NCBI GenBank assembly: GCA_020152595.1
Contig: JAIGNY010003010.1
Coordinates: 611,001 to 675,000, forward strand
Origin: Chiridota heheva
Taxonomy: Eukaryota; Echinodermata; Holothuroidea; Apodida; Chiridotidae
Direction: 5' to 3'
Length of the DNA: 64,000 bases
Part shown: piece by piece, positions 35,302 to 61,527 of the stretch
How positions within the stretch are numbered: the first letter of the stretch is position 1
Layout of the letters: each line of letters begins with the position of its first letter
The notes under the pieces: generated by a model
What the model saw: the letters and a program-made list of their open reading frames with translations, nothing else
Database searches by the model: none
What the model was told of the DNA's origin: nothing
Translations under genes and position numbers: made by a program

Positions 35302-36070
35302 TTAAAGGGGAACTATACCCATAAGTGATGGTGTCTTTTTGGTGAATTTTTTAAATATTCATTGACCTGTTTTGCTTTCTTGAGCTTCTTTTGTCTATGA
35401 ATCTTGGATAACTACTTGGTATAAATATTGGATTAAAACGTTTTGTAGTTTTTCACATTCTCGAGGTTGGGAATCCGTGTTTCAATGACGTAACAATCAA
35501 GTTCACCAGCTACAAAGGGGAAAGTAAACCTACACTCATGTACATTTCTCAGTTAAATGAAGCATCCAGCCCAGAAAAAAAAACATTGATTTGAGCTCAT
35601 TTTGAAGTGTTTTTTTTTCAATTTAAAGTTGCGGGAGAGAGAAAAGAGCAAGTAATTAAATCTTAATCTATATTTCATATTTATCACCAAAACAGTGAAT
35701 TGTCCTATCGCAAAGGGGGAAAAGAACTTAGGTTTACGTGCATTTGCCAACGGACAAAACGTGTGCATGATGAAAACTGTCAAATTTACCTCATTTTAAA
35801 CTTGTAAATGCCAAATCTTTAATGTGTGTAGAATGCTGAATACTTGCTCTGTTGATTGGTTCACAATTTACAAGACAAAAGGACAATATTTTAGAATTAT
35901 TTGATGTTTTCGTCCTAAATTTTGCGTGCGCATTCTCCTTTGCTCTGTCTGGTGACGTACGAAGTCCATGATGACATCATGCCGACCTTGAGAATGGGTG
36001 AAAAAAAATTGCTGAATATTCTAGAGTCTAGAAAATGGCACTCTCACATTTTGGAATACTACCCCTTTAA
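35302..36070. mobile_element. Probable piggyBac-type MITE with TTAA target duplication
   Basis: The left end is ttaaaggggaactataccc and the right end ggaatactacccctttaa, inverse complements with TTAA at both borders (35302-35305, 36067-36070). Inner inverted segments (ggttgggaatccgtgtttca side; catgccgaccttgagaatgg side) extend the palindrome. There is no transposase, so it is non-autonomous. Confidence 0.7.
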
Positions 36071-36221
36071 GCACTGGGCTGAAATTTAATGGGGTAATAT
36101 TATTGGGTCCATATAATAGCCAAATACTTCTCTCTTGTATACTATGATACTGAAAATTTCCTGGATATGAATATTTAGTGTAAACTTTGACCAGACATTT
36201 CAATTGCTTTTCAAGCTACAG

Positions 36222-36480
36222 TATAAAGGCTGTTGTGCATCTAGCTGTGCGTGGTGAGCAATTGTTGAAATTAAATTGAATAAAATAAAGGAAGAGATAC
36301 GTTTTGACCTCTTGATTATGAAGTGACCTCTTGATTTTGAAGATGAGGCATCATATGATCTTTCAGATGATAAATTAATGTGAGGGCCATTTTTATGCCC
36401 ACGGAAGTAAAAATTTGTGCTGCATCAAAAAGTCATTCCTCACTAAAGCAAATGTAAAGCAAAATTGTGGAATGAAAACA
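36222..36480. repeat. Dispersed repeat, copy 1 (partner 56710-56945)
   Basis: Both copies have gagcaatt, aaattgaataaaa, aaggaa, ttgacctcttg, cagatgataa, ccatt/ccattt with atgcccac / acgcccat, and cactaaagc in the same order. Confidence 0.65.
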
Positions 36481-37589
36481 ATTGCTGGTCGCATCAGTTT
36501 GTTTAACCTCGTTTTAAAATAGCATACTGTAAACTGTTTATGGGTTAAATTGTACATACGAGCAAAAACGAGGTAATTATCTTAAAATCTGGACCTTTTA
36601 ATAAAATATTCTGGATCTTTTAGCAAATTTCAAGACCTTTTTACCTTTTGAGGAGTCCTTGAGGGGGAGTGGTCAATCAACCCAGTGGACCCCCCTGGCT
36701 ACACCCATGTTAACATGAAATTTTTACAGTAATTGAACAACATGAAAGAATGCTGTATGTAATTTTTATCTCAGATCTAAAAATCGATATTATAGTTTGT
36801 TTAGGTCCTTATTTAAACATAAATTATTTGTTTATCTATTTAAGAAGAAAAAAAAGGGGATAAACTATTAGCAGTTTGTACCTTTATTTGTGGGTCGGTC
36901 ATCAGTCAAAACTATTGACAGCTGTCAAGCACAATATGCCACTATTTCAAGTGAAAATTCACACAAACTTACAACAAAATTTATTTTTAGATTATGTTTT
37001 TCTTTAAGTACTTTCCCAATGAAAAATTACTTTCCTTTTTGAAGGCAAAAAATTACCTTCGGTACCTTGAAATATGATATTGTGGTAGACACAGTAAGTA
37101 CAGTTAATTATACAAATTTAGATTAGTTTATAATTCATTAAGTTAACATGAGCAATTTTCCAGTTGTGTTATTTTTCAGATCACAAAATGTTGCATAATT
37201 AATATATCTTGCAGGTTATATATCTAGTATGTATAGTTAAAGAAGAGTTCTAGATATTGTGTCATTCTTAAGTCATTCCATGATATGTAGAAAATAATAA
37301 AAAGGAAGTGTGAAGTTATTTTGAAGGTGTTTTTCATGTCAAACAGCACCGTAGGGATAATTTGGTATAGAAATTAGAATTTTGGGGATTATTGTTTTGT
37401 ATGTGTGATTGTTTATCTGTGGTGGTACAGGACATAATGAATTAGAAGTTCTGTGACTAAAAGAGAAAATTTATTGAAAATATATATATTGTAAATTGAT
37501 ATACTACCTTCTTTCAAGTCTCACAATTTCTTTCTTTTTAACAGGTTAATTGTAATACATACATATATATGACACTTCAGGGCCAAAGG

Positions 37590-40275
37590 TTCTATAATCC
37601 AAACCATCCCATCCCAAGTCCAAAAGGGTATTACCCTAAATTCCAAAGGTTATCCCTGGAGTTCAAAAGTTATCACCCAAATCCTTAAGGTAATCACCCA
37701 AATCTTAAAGATTATTACCCTAAATCCAAAAGGTCATCCCCGAAATTCAAAAGGTTACCCAAATCAAAAAGGTTATCACCCAAAATTGTAAAGCTTATTA
37801 TCTTAATCCAAAAGTTGCTCCCTGAAATCAAAAGGTTACCCAAATCAAAAAGCTCATTGATCAAATCCTAAAGATTTTTACCTTAAATCAACAGACTCTC
37901 CCCTTAATTCTAAAGGTTGCCTAAATCTAGAAGTTTATCACCAAACTTATAAAGGTTTCTACCATGTCTACCTTAAGCCCAAAATGTTATCCCTGGAATT
38001 CAAAAGGTTACCCAAATCAAAACGGTTATCATCCAAGTCCTTAAGGTTTATTATCTTAAATTAACCATTACTTTGATTCCAAAAGGTTATCACCTGAATT
38101 CAAAAGTTTACCCAAATCATAAAGGTCATCACTTAAATCCTAAAGGTTATACTTAAATCCTAAAGCTTATTACCTTCAATGCAGAAGGTTACCCCCGGAA
38201 TTCAGAAGTTAAACCAAAATAAAAAAAGGTTATCACTTAAATCCAAAAGATTATCACCTGAATCCAAAAGGTAACTTAAATCAAACAGGTTATCTCTTAA
38301 ATCCTCAAAAAGGTTAAGAATTTATTACCTTAAATCCAAAAAGGTTACCTTAAATCCAAAAATTATCACCTGAAAAAGGTTAAATCAGGTTATAAAATCC
38401 TAAAGTTTATTACCTTAAATCAAAAAGGTTACCCAAATCAAAAGGTTATCATTTGAATCCTAGAATTTATTACCTTAAATCCAAAAGATTACCCAAATCA
38501 AACAGGTTATCTCTTAAATCCTAAAGGTTATTACTTAAATCCAAAAGGTTACCCAAATCAAAAAGGTTATCACTTAAATCCTAAAGTTTATTACCTTAAA
38601 TCAAAAAGGTTACCCAAATCAAAAAGGTCATCACTTAAATCCTAGAATTTATTACCTTAAATCCAAAAGATTACCCAAATCAAACAGGTTATCTCTTAAA
38701 TCCTAAAGGTTATTACCTTGAATCCAAAAGGTTACCCAAATTAAAAAGGTTTTCACTTAAATCCTAAAGTTTATTACCTTAAATCCAAAAAGGTTACCCA
38801 AATCAAAAGGTTATCTTTTAAATCCTAAAGTTTATTACCTTGAATCCAAAAGCTTACCTAAATCAAAAGATTATCACTTAAATCCTAAAGTGTATTACCT
38901 TAAATCCAAAAGGTTACCCAAATCAAAAAGGTCATCACTTGAATCCTAGAATTTATTACCTTAAATCCAAAAGGTTACCCAAATCAAAAAGGTCATCACT
39001 TGAATCCTAGAATTTATTACCTTATATCCAAAAGGTTACCCAAATCAAACAGGTTATCTCTTAAATCCTAGAGTTTATTACCTTGAATCCAAAAGCTTTC
39101 CCAAATCAAAAATATTATCACTTAAATTCTTAAGTTTATTACCTTAAATCCAAAAGGTTACCCAAATCAAAAAGGTCATCACCTGAATCCTAGAATTTAT
39201 TACCTTAAATCCAAAAGGTTACCCAAATCAAAAAAGGTTATAACTTAAATTCTACTTATTACCTTAAATCCAAAAGGTTACTCAAATCAAAAAAGTTATC
39301 ACCTTAAATCCTAAAGTTTATTACCTTAAATCCAAAATGTTTTCCCTCGTAATTCAAAAATTGACTAAAATCAAAAAGGATTTGCCTTAAATCCTCAAAG
39401 CTAAATCCAAAAGATGGTCACCCAAATTCAAAGGTTATCACCCAAATGCTAAAGATTATCACCCAAATCATAAAGGTTAATGCCTTAAATTCAACAGGCT
39501 CTCTCCTTATTTTAAAATGTTACCTAAATCATAGAGGTTATCACCCAATTCATAACGGGTATTATCTTAGATCCAAAAGGCTCTCCACTGAATGCAAGAG
39601 AGTATCCAAATCAAAACGGTTATCACCCAAAATCCTACAGATTACCTTAGATTCAAAAGGCTATCCCCCAGGCTAAAATCAAAAGATTGCCCAAATAAAA
39701 AAGATTATCACCCAAATCCTAAAGATTATCCCCGGAATTCAAAAGGTTACCCAAATCAAAAAGGTTATCACCCAAAATCTTAAAGATCATTACCTTAAAT
39801 CCAAAAGTTGGTCCCTGAAATCAATAGGTTACCTAAATCCTCAAGGTTATTACCTAAGTTATTACTCGAATTCCAAATCTGAATTCAAAAGGTGATCCAC
39901 ATCAAAAAGGTTATTAACCAAATCCTGAAGATTTATTACCTTAGATCCAAAAGTGTATTCCCTGAAATCAATAGGTTACCCAATTCCAAAAGGTTGTTAC
40001 CCCTATCGTAAAGGTTATCACCAAATTTCAGCTAAAAAGGTTATCACCCAAATCCTAACGGATATTACCTTAATCCCAACAAGGATTTGTATTTATTTTA
40101 TTTATATATATATTTTTTATAACAAATCCCTTATTCCAAAAGGTTATCCCCCGAATCCAAAAGGTCTACTCAAATACAAAAGATATACTCAGATCCTAAA
40201 GGTCATTAACAGGTCATTACCTTAAATACAATAGGTTATGCTCGGAATTCAAAAGGTTACCCAAATACACAAGTT
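37590..40275. repeat. Degenerate about 61-bp array of AAATCCAAAAGGTTA-type sub-units
   Basis: The longer unit is ccaaaaggttacccaaatca, then aaaaggttatcacttaaatc and ctaaagtttattaccttaaa. It is itself built from four related 14-16 bp sub-units around aaaggtta. It is most regular at 38400-39300 and decays outwards. It ends 400 bp before exon B. Peptides such as KGYHPNPKDYP are artefacts. Confidence 0.9.
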
Positions 40276-40671
40276 AAGTTTTAGGTAAACATTGAAGGAA
40301 CATTTGGTAAAATAGATGAAAATATTGCATAAAATGATACTTATAGGAATTTTTAATAAAATTGAGAGAAATTTGCTCAACTTGGGCAACATTTGAAAAA
40401 TTGAAGGCAATTTCCACAAAGTTGTAAATTTCCTTTTCCCCCTTTTTCCTTCTTCCGTTCTTTAATCGGGTTCATATCATTGAAAAAGAAATTAAAAAAC
40501 TTGTTAAAATTGAAGGGAAAATTGGCATAATCGATGAAAATTTGAGTAAAATTATAGGATACTTTAGTGAATTGTTCAACTTTGGCAACATTTTCCTTAA
40601 ACGAAGGAAATGATTCCCGGAAATGAAATTTGTATAACTTTCTTTCTTTCTGTCTTTCTTTCTTTCCACAG

Positions 40672-40737
40672 CCCACCTTGAAGCGATGTGTGCAAGAACT
40701 TCTCGTATCCCATCATTTGTTCAGCTGGGAATTATAA
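40672..40737 (+). CDS. SGSM3: SGSM3 alternative (duplicated) terminal exon B
   Basis: A strong pyrimidine-rich acceptor (tttctttctttccacag) precedes PTLKRCVQELLVSHHLFSWE, then L and TAA at 40735-40737, phase 0. Of 20 aligned codons, 13 encode the same residue as exon A. Six of those 13 differ only by synonymous changes, and most of the replacements are conservative (Asp/Glu, Met/Leu, Ile/Val). That pattern suggests a functional protein-coding duplicate used as a mutually exclusive last exon. It lies 10.6 kb past exon A. A recent relic is less likely because the bases have diverged while the residues have not. No transcript evidence is available here. Confidence 0.7.
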   Translation, partial: PTLKRCVQELLVSHHLFSWEL

Positions 40738-40929
40738 AAACATTAAGTAAATGCGGAAAATATGCTCCCAGAAACATTAAGTGATGTCAAATGCTACCGA
40801 AAACGCTAACTGATGTCAACAAATACCACCTTTAAAAGGTTTGATATGCGTGCACGGTCATGGTGAAATGTGATTGGCTATCCACAATTTGGTGATGGAC
40901 ATCAAGGCGTTAAATCGGCATGTACAGTA

Positions 40930-41480
40930 GAATTAAAAGAATAGTTCAGGGGTCAAGCAAGTCCATCTTATATGAAAAAAAGGACATTAAAAATGGTGAA
41001 GAATTTTTTATTCCGTTAAGGAGATATTCAAGTATAAAGTTTGGTTTCATATGTGTAGAAACGACTGAAATCAGACTAGTCGTAACATTACATCCTCAGA
41101 TTCCTCAAGTCTGTGTGTATTCTATCATATTTTGTCCTGCAATTTTGTGGTTTAAAAACCCTTGGATCTGTCAGGAAATTAGTAAAACAGATTCTAGTAA
41201 GGATAATTATAATTTACCATCTGAAGAAAGTTAGAGAAAAAAAGGAGCTATATAAAGTTTTTTCTAAATACATAAACAATTGTTAAAAATTGTGAGGATC
41301 AGGGTGCCAACCTTCCTTAACCAGTAATTTCTACACATGCAAGACAGAGCTTTAAACTTGAATATCTCCTAAACGGATAGACGGAATAAGACTTTTGAAT
41401 GCGTTCTTCGCCATTTTGATTCTTTTAACTCTATCATGTAAGATAAACTTGCTTGACCACTGAACTAATCCTTTGAAGCA
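40930..41480. mobile_element. Long-terminal-inverted-repeat element, copy 2 (most compact)
   Basis: The left end, ttcaggggtcaagcaagtcc, is inverted at the right end as aacttgcttgaccactgaac. The arms extend about 150-190 bp (ggagatattcaagtataaag versus aaacttgaatatctcctaaa). The centre is shared with copies 1 and 3. It begins about 190 bp after the stop of SGSM3 exon B. Confidence 0.85.
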
Positions 41481-44400
41481 GGAGAGATTTGACAATATCA
41501 CGCATATAGCTTTAGATATGTTCCATTTCTTCCAATCACAGAGTGGGAAACCTGCATATGTAGAATTCAAATCGATACGTCGGTTTCAAAAACTCAGGAG
41601 AGATATGCATGTTTTAGAGAGATATGACGATTTCATACAAATAGCTTGAGATGTGTTTAATTTTCCTCCAATCACTGGGTGAGAAGCCTGCTTATGTAGA
41701 ATTGAATAAGGACCAATGTTGGCAATTGCCTACCGTGCGGAGAGGTAAAGCCCTATTTGAACATTTTTACTTCTGAAATTATTTGCCCCCTGCTGTGTTG
41801 GAGGCCCTGATTTGACAATTGTTCTTCTGCATTGCAAACAATATAAAGAGTAAAACGATTTTTAATATTTGTTTCATATAAATCTCATGTAAATCTCTCC
41901 ACGTGCGAGATTGAAACGGGGAACATCAACCGTTTCAAATAAGTTGTTTATTACTTTAAAACAAAACCAAAAAGCGACAAGTTAGCCCTTTAATTAGGAC
42001 TGGTCGTTGCCGTACTACTTCAGAATAAGGCCTACAAGCTGATAAGCCTTAATCTGTTAATAGCAAGGTCCAACTAAAGAATATTGCAAATTTCTGTTTT
42101 ATATTTCCATTGCCACTTTGGAATGGCCCGCACAATTTTGCCTTGGGCCAAATAAGTAGTGTCACGGCATTCGAAAAAACAAATAAGAGAGAATAGAGTG
42201 TAATAGAGCAACATAAACAGAGGTGTGTCTCATTATTTCCGCTCTGTCGTATGCTATGGGTTTTATTATTATTATTATTATTATTATGACGACGACGACA
42301 AATATTATCATTATTATTATTTTAATTTTTGTATTTTATATTACAGCACCAATTCAGCCGTAGTTATTGGGCTACTTCACACAATAGCATATGGATCTTT
42401 TATGTTAACCCCTTCTCCTCCTCCTCCTTCCAGAGAAAACATTTAATCGAACTATATTTTTACAACTTTTCTTGAAGGAATTGAAGAAAAATAAGTCCAA
42501 ATACAGAAATAGCCTATGTGAAATTAAAATGTATTGAAGAAACTATCCCGAAAATGAAAGAAATTTCACGAAAATGGAAGCAAATTTCACGAAAATGAAG
42601 CACCTAAATTTTGTTTAATATCTTTATTTCCTGGGATTCTCTCTCTGTGGATGGGCATCTGTTTTCAGTGAGATCGTTTCTTTTATTTTTTCCCTTCCGT
42701 TCCGACCAGACTTTCGCGCCTTATCGTTGCCTGTACAGCGGTTCTCCTATAGTAGTTCCGCGACTTTTTTCTAGTTGCCTTGGGTCTCTCGGCCCTTGGT
42801 TTATTTTCATCATGACGAAACGATTCTGCCTTTACCCTCCCTCCCCGTGTCCCACCTGCTACCTCTATTGACCATTATTCAGCCCCAATCGCCAAAATTG
42901 TAATAATACAGGCTACCGTCATATGTTTTACCTCAAAATGCGCATAAGTAAACAATTCGTGGAACTAGCTGTGATGTGTTACAGAAAACTATAAATAAAC
43001 TTGGTAGGGTTTGGATTGTACCATTATTATGCGGGTTGGTTTTAAGAACGAAGTCATTTAAACAATAGTTTAATGCTTTTAGGCCAAGTTGGAGGCCAAG
43101 TTCGTTAAGATTTTCTTTAAGGGCGAACAAAATTACGGATTCATCAAAACATGAAAGGCCGTTCATGTGTGTATATTTATCATACAAAAGTATTCTGCAC
43201 AAATTTGAGAGTGTTTACGCGTAGCCTTATCATAGCCAGGATTGTCACTCCTGATAAAACCAGTGACCGTCAGAGGCTGAGATGGCATATGGGAGAGGGG
43301 AGGTACAGTATGAGGTCTAGGGTGGGATAGCATGTAGCAGAGGGTGGGACGGCTTGCCATGTTTGACGGCATAACATGCCGCATGTGGGATGTAGGCCGA
43401 GTGGAATGGAACTTTAGACGACATTCTATTTAACAACTAGCCAGTTCCAATAAAATATCTTTGAAGCAAAACAAATGAAGTGAAATTTAATGCACACAAC
43501 TTCAGTTCAAAAATTTGTAAGACAAAGCATTACTGATGATAAACTTTTTTAACTCATTTTTCTTAAACAAATGTATGACAATCTGTACTTGTGCTAAATA
43601 GAAAACAAATTTTAAGAATGCAGTGATAAGAAAAGATATAAAGAAGTTTATTCCAAATATGAAATAAACAGATATTAATTCATACAAAAAGTTTAATAAA
43701 TAGCATAGTTCATCATAATCATGCAACCTAACGTTGTTATGCCTCGCTCTTGCACTTCTTCGTTCATGATTGTTGTCGATAATATTTCAGCCAAATAATG
43801 TTTAATTTCTGATGAATACAGTCATATAATAAGAAATATATCTCAGTGTAACAAAATATTCAAGGCAACTGTTAAAAATGGAAGAAAATCAGCCAAAATC
43901 CGACATTGGAAAACCATATTCGCCTCTTCACAGCATGTTTACAATACACAAACAGAAAACCTTCTGCACAATAGCACAATCCCCATGTAGCTCGCGCGTG
44001 CTAAGATTACCTCATAATTAAAATGAAGGGATGCATAAGCGGATGCGATATGTTTGCTCTCATCGATTTTTATTTGTTGGAAAGTACGGGCCTTCTTTTT
44101 TTTTTTCTTTCACCGATCACGTTGGATTTTAAATATATGGCAAATAGATATATGTTAATTGTCAGGCTGTGTGAAATGGACTCCCAAATACTTTCATTCA
44201 TAAGTTATAAAGGTCAAATAACGGGCGATTATAAAGGGCGATAATCCTGTGATTTTGCTTGCTCTCCCATCAAAAAACAAAGAAAAAACACTTTTTATAG
44301 TTTACAAAGTACGGTACTTTTTTTTGTGGAATAATTAAATGAAAATGGTCTCGAACGATAGATAGATAATGAATTCAAGTTCTCTATACCGTTTGAAATG

Positions 44401-44609
44401 AAACAAAATATTCATAGACTCTTTAGTTACGTTTCCCCCTATGCCCCTACAGACGCCACTACGTCACCCTACGTCACGAATCACAGACTCATTCTGCGAA
44501 TAACCAACTTATGCACATTTTCACGGAAATCGTTCTAATATGCAGAAGTATTCGTGTTTGTAGATCAATTACAAATAACTGATCCTGATGAGATTTGGTC
44601 CTTTTGTTT

Positions 44610-44900
44610 AGGCTGAAGTGAAGAAGTGTTATACACCCTCACAAAATCACCTAAATTTTGGTGTGGGTCCATGGTAAAATAGTTCCCCATGAAACTTTTA
44701 CTGAAACAAATCTCGTCAAGTTTGGACATGCATAGTCAAGTCCTATCTTTTTTCTACCATTTCTGAAATTTTTAACTTCTCAGCTTTCTGTTCCATAAAA
44801 TAGGACCTCTCGAAAATATGTTTATTATCTTTTTCTCTGAGGGTTCTCATGTTTGGATGGCGGAGTGATACGTTAATAGTTCCGTACTACCTATAGTAGC
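44610..44900. repeat. 290-bp direct repeat, copy 1
   Basis: It shares long blocks with 46425-46710: gaaacttttactgaaacaaa, tctcgtcaagtttgga, atgcatagtcaagt and tttctctgagggttctcat. The spacing is about 1.8 kb in the same orientation. Confidence 0.9.
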
Positions 44901-46424
44901 ACAAACTTCTTAATATCTCTTAAAGACTTGTATCACTGCATCCGGTACTAAATTCCCACCAACCTTGTATGACCCAAAATTCCACTGGACCATTTGGGTC
45001 CCAGAAAAACAGCTAGCATTTGACTGTGCGATGTGTAACATGAAAAATGCACAAGTATGATATGCTCCTAATGGTCTATCATTAAAACCAGCAAAAACAG
45101 TAAGAAAATACTATTCCCTTGGAAAATGATTTTATAGGGGGTAGTTCCTACAAACATTTACGTATGTTATGAGGGCTAAATTTGAGGCGTACCCTTGGGA
45201 ATATAGCTAATAATCAAGAAATTAGCAAATCTGCATGAAAATATGATGGTAATGTGATTGGATCCATTAATTGCCCTATTCTATAGCATGGAAGCACATT
45301 TTCCCCATTGAGAAATAGCCTTTTGCCATTCAACTGAGGTAAATATTTCTAAAGCAAAGAGATATTTTTTTTAATTCATGCCCCCTCCCCCTTTAAAATT
45401 TAGCAACAAGTATGCTATGCCCCCCAAAACAAGCCTATTTAGTGCAAATTTAGTCTCTCTGCTTTGCTGGACCATGAAGAATGACTGTTATCTAACTTTT
45501 ATGACAACTTTTAAGTGTAAAGTCATGACCTTTGTCAATTCATACAATGTAATTTAGTGACCTGTGATGACCTTTGTCAATCTGAGTGACAGAGTTCAGC
45601 CCAAAAGAAGATATGAACATTTATCAGTCCAATCAAATACATTTCCATGAAAATCAAATGCTACCATTGGCCAGACCTACTGCGAAGACACTTAAAATAC
45701 ATCAAAAAGGACACATTTTCAAAGAAAATACTATTTTTTATACAAAAAGTGGATAAAATTCAGCCTTTCCATGAAATCTACGGTCAGTTTCCCTCAGCAA
45801 ATGCCTATTCTCATGAAGAAAAGTTCTTTAATAGCTTTAAAATCAGGCCCAGAAAAAAAAAAAACTGCTGTTCTCCACCCCCTTCCCCCTCCCCCTTCCC
45901 CTTTAGCCCTCTCAATTTCCTTAACCCATTACTTTAGGTGAAATATAATGGTTCTTTGCATGAATATACATGAATAATCACCTATTGGCTAAATGATTTA
46001 GGCCTTAATTACCTAAGATGCTTTTGAAGCTTACTTTACCATGTATACCTGCCAACATTTGCAGAATTGATCAAGTGGACCAATGAAATGGCCAATTTTC
46101 TCCTCAATTTAGGTAATCTGAGCCAGAAGTGTCACTTTTTGTGCCCATTTAATCAAAATTCTATCAAATAGTTTGAAATTGCCACACTTTCCTTCTTAGG
46201 CCTACATGTAGTAAACATATACCCAGTCTCGCTACAGGTAGTACAGAACTAATTATTTGCCTCATTGAAGCCTATGATGAAAGAGGCAAGTTCGGGGTCC
46301 TTTTTGTACCAGAATGTTATAGATTTGGGATCTTTTATGATGTTTTTCAAAAAGTACCATCTAATATCTCTCGGCTGAGGATACTTTCAATAGGGGTCAT
46401 CAGAGGTTTTGGCCCTTTTTTAGG

Positions 46425-46710
46425 CTGAAGTGAGGAGGTGTTATACACCCTCACCAAATCACTCAAATTTTAGTATGGGTCCATAATAAAATAGTTTCCC
46501 ATGAAACTTTTACTGAAACAAATCTCGTCAAGTTTGGATATGCATAGTCAAGTACTATCTTTCTCTACCATTTCTGAAATTTACAACTTCTCAGCTTCCT
46601 GTCCCATGAAATGGAAGCTCTCGAAAATATTTGTTTTAGCCTTTTCTCTGAGGGTTCTCATTTTTGGTTGGCGGAGTGATGCCTTATTAGTTCCGTGCTA
46701 CCTGCAATTC
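46425..46710. repeat. 290-bp direct repeat, copy 2, in sulfotransferase 3' UTR
   Basis: Second copy of 44610-44900. It ends about 45 bp from the sulfotransferase stop (46754), so a sulfotransferase transcript would carry it antisense in its 3' UTR. Confidence 0.9.
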
Positions 46711-46753
46711 TATGGTATGTTCTGGGTATTTGAAGTAAGTTTTTGTTTGAGGT

Positions 46754-60200
<13,447 letters not shown>

Positions 60201-60548
60201 TATCGATTCCAATGTTTCATTATTTCCAAGTTCATTTTGACGTTTGTGTATCGATCAACCACAATAAATGCGAAATTTGGGGAAATATTAAGTCTGTAAC
60301 GTAGGCCTATGACCAGCCAGTATCTTCGAACTTAATTACTAGACGCAATTCACAACAACTAGCAAGCTAAAACGGCTCGACGTCATTACGTTCGAACTCA
60401 CCCGATTAATGAATCGCATGATTAGTAACTACTGTGAATAATGGCAAAAATATGCTCAGTAACTACTGACACATAATATAATACAGGTTATGGATAGGCC
60501 TAGTCGTTTTTAGATGTATTTGGTTGTATGAACGTGTTGGATGTTGCA

Positions 60549-61330
60549 CGGTGTCGCGGGAACTTTGAGACAGGGTCAAAGCGCTTTTGGGGGGCCAAAG
60601 CCCAGAATCAGGAAAAATTCAAAAATAAGACTAAGTCCCAGCTCCGTCACAGATTGCGCTTTTGGTTGGCCCTCATTGGTGCATGATGATCCCTTCTGCT
60701 CCCTACCCCATATAACTTTTAGATCTACCCCTAGGGTACCCCATATAACTTTTAGATCTACCCCTAGGGTACAGATATAAATTAATAAATCCATCCTAAA
60801 TGCAGAAATATGACAATTATAGGCAAACATTTACACCAAAAATTACAACAAATTCCCCATTGACTTAACACGCGGATTATTTTCGGAAAATAGTCCCAGC
60901 TCCGTAATTTTCCCGACTTAGCAGCTTGCTACGCGCTTTGGCAACTCGGATTTCGGATTTGGACTGCTTTAGCGGAGCTGGGACTTTTTTCCAAAAATAA
61001 TCCGCGTGTTAAATTAATGGGAGAAATTTTGTAATTTTTGGTGTAAATGTTTGCCTATAATTGTCATATTTCTGCATATAAGATAGATGTATTAATTTAT
61101 ATCTGTACCCTAGGGGTAGATCTGGGGTAGATCTAAATGTTAAATGGGGTAGGGAGCAAAAGGGACCCACCATGCACCAATGAGGACCAACCAAAAGCGC
61201 AACCTGTGACGGAGCTGGAAATTGGTATATTTCCCGACTTGGCAGCTGTACGCGCTTTTGCAACTCGGATTTTGGATTTAGCCTGCTTTAGCGCTTTAGC
61301 CCTACCCGGGAACTTTAAAGGACTTTCTCT
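60549..61330. mobile_element. About 780-bp fold-back element upstream of the sulfotransferase
   Basis: The arms 60575-60900 and 60965-61290 are inverse complements over about 300 bp: accccatataacttttagat / atctaaatgttaaatggggt, gcaaacatttacaccaaaaa / tttttggtgtaaatgtttgc, aacacgcggattattttcgg / aaaaataatccgcgtgtt. The loop is about 60 bp. The left arm has an extra 38-bp internal duplication (ctacccctagggtaccccat). The minus-strand sulfotransferase starts at 60200, so this lies about 350 bp upstream of it. Confidence 0.85.
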
Positions 61331-61527
61331 AAATAAAACAACCATGACATTTACAGCCTGACATCAATTTTTTTTTAAGGCGACTAATATGACTAATTCC
61401 ATAATTTCTGCAAGATCTTGTCGACTCATTCAAGCAATTAAAATTCATCATGCCAAGATTGAAAAGAGGTCATATATTGGTCAGTTCCAAGCATTTATTT
61501 TCCATTCAAGAAAAGATATCGTTAACG

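Larger units (their letters stand above)
30068..40671. other. Downstream of exon A / intron to exon B
   Basis: It serves as 3' UTR for an exon-A transcript or intron for an exon-B transcript. Contents are a 13-bp octamer repeat (30132-30190), an ATGT/AT microsatellite, an 83-bp array with a displaced copy, a piggyBac-type MITE, a dispersed repeat (36222-36480) and a 2.7 kb degenerate array. A repeat near 31980-32060 resembles 11190-11260. No other gene recognised. Confidence 0.6.
41481..46753. other. Intergenic region between the convergent genes
   Basis: No coding gene recognised. It has a short TTA run (42261-42288), a trace of the G-rich repeat (43265-43395) and a diverged direct repeat (44610-44900 and 46425-46710). 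The ORFs here lack family signatures. Confidence 0.6.
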
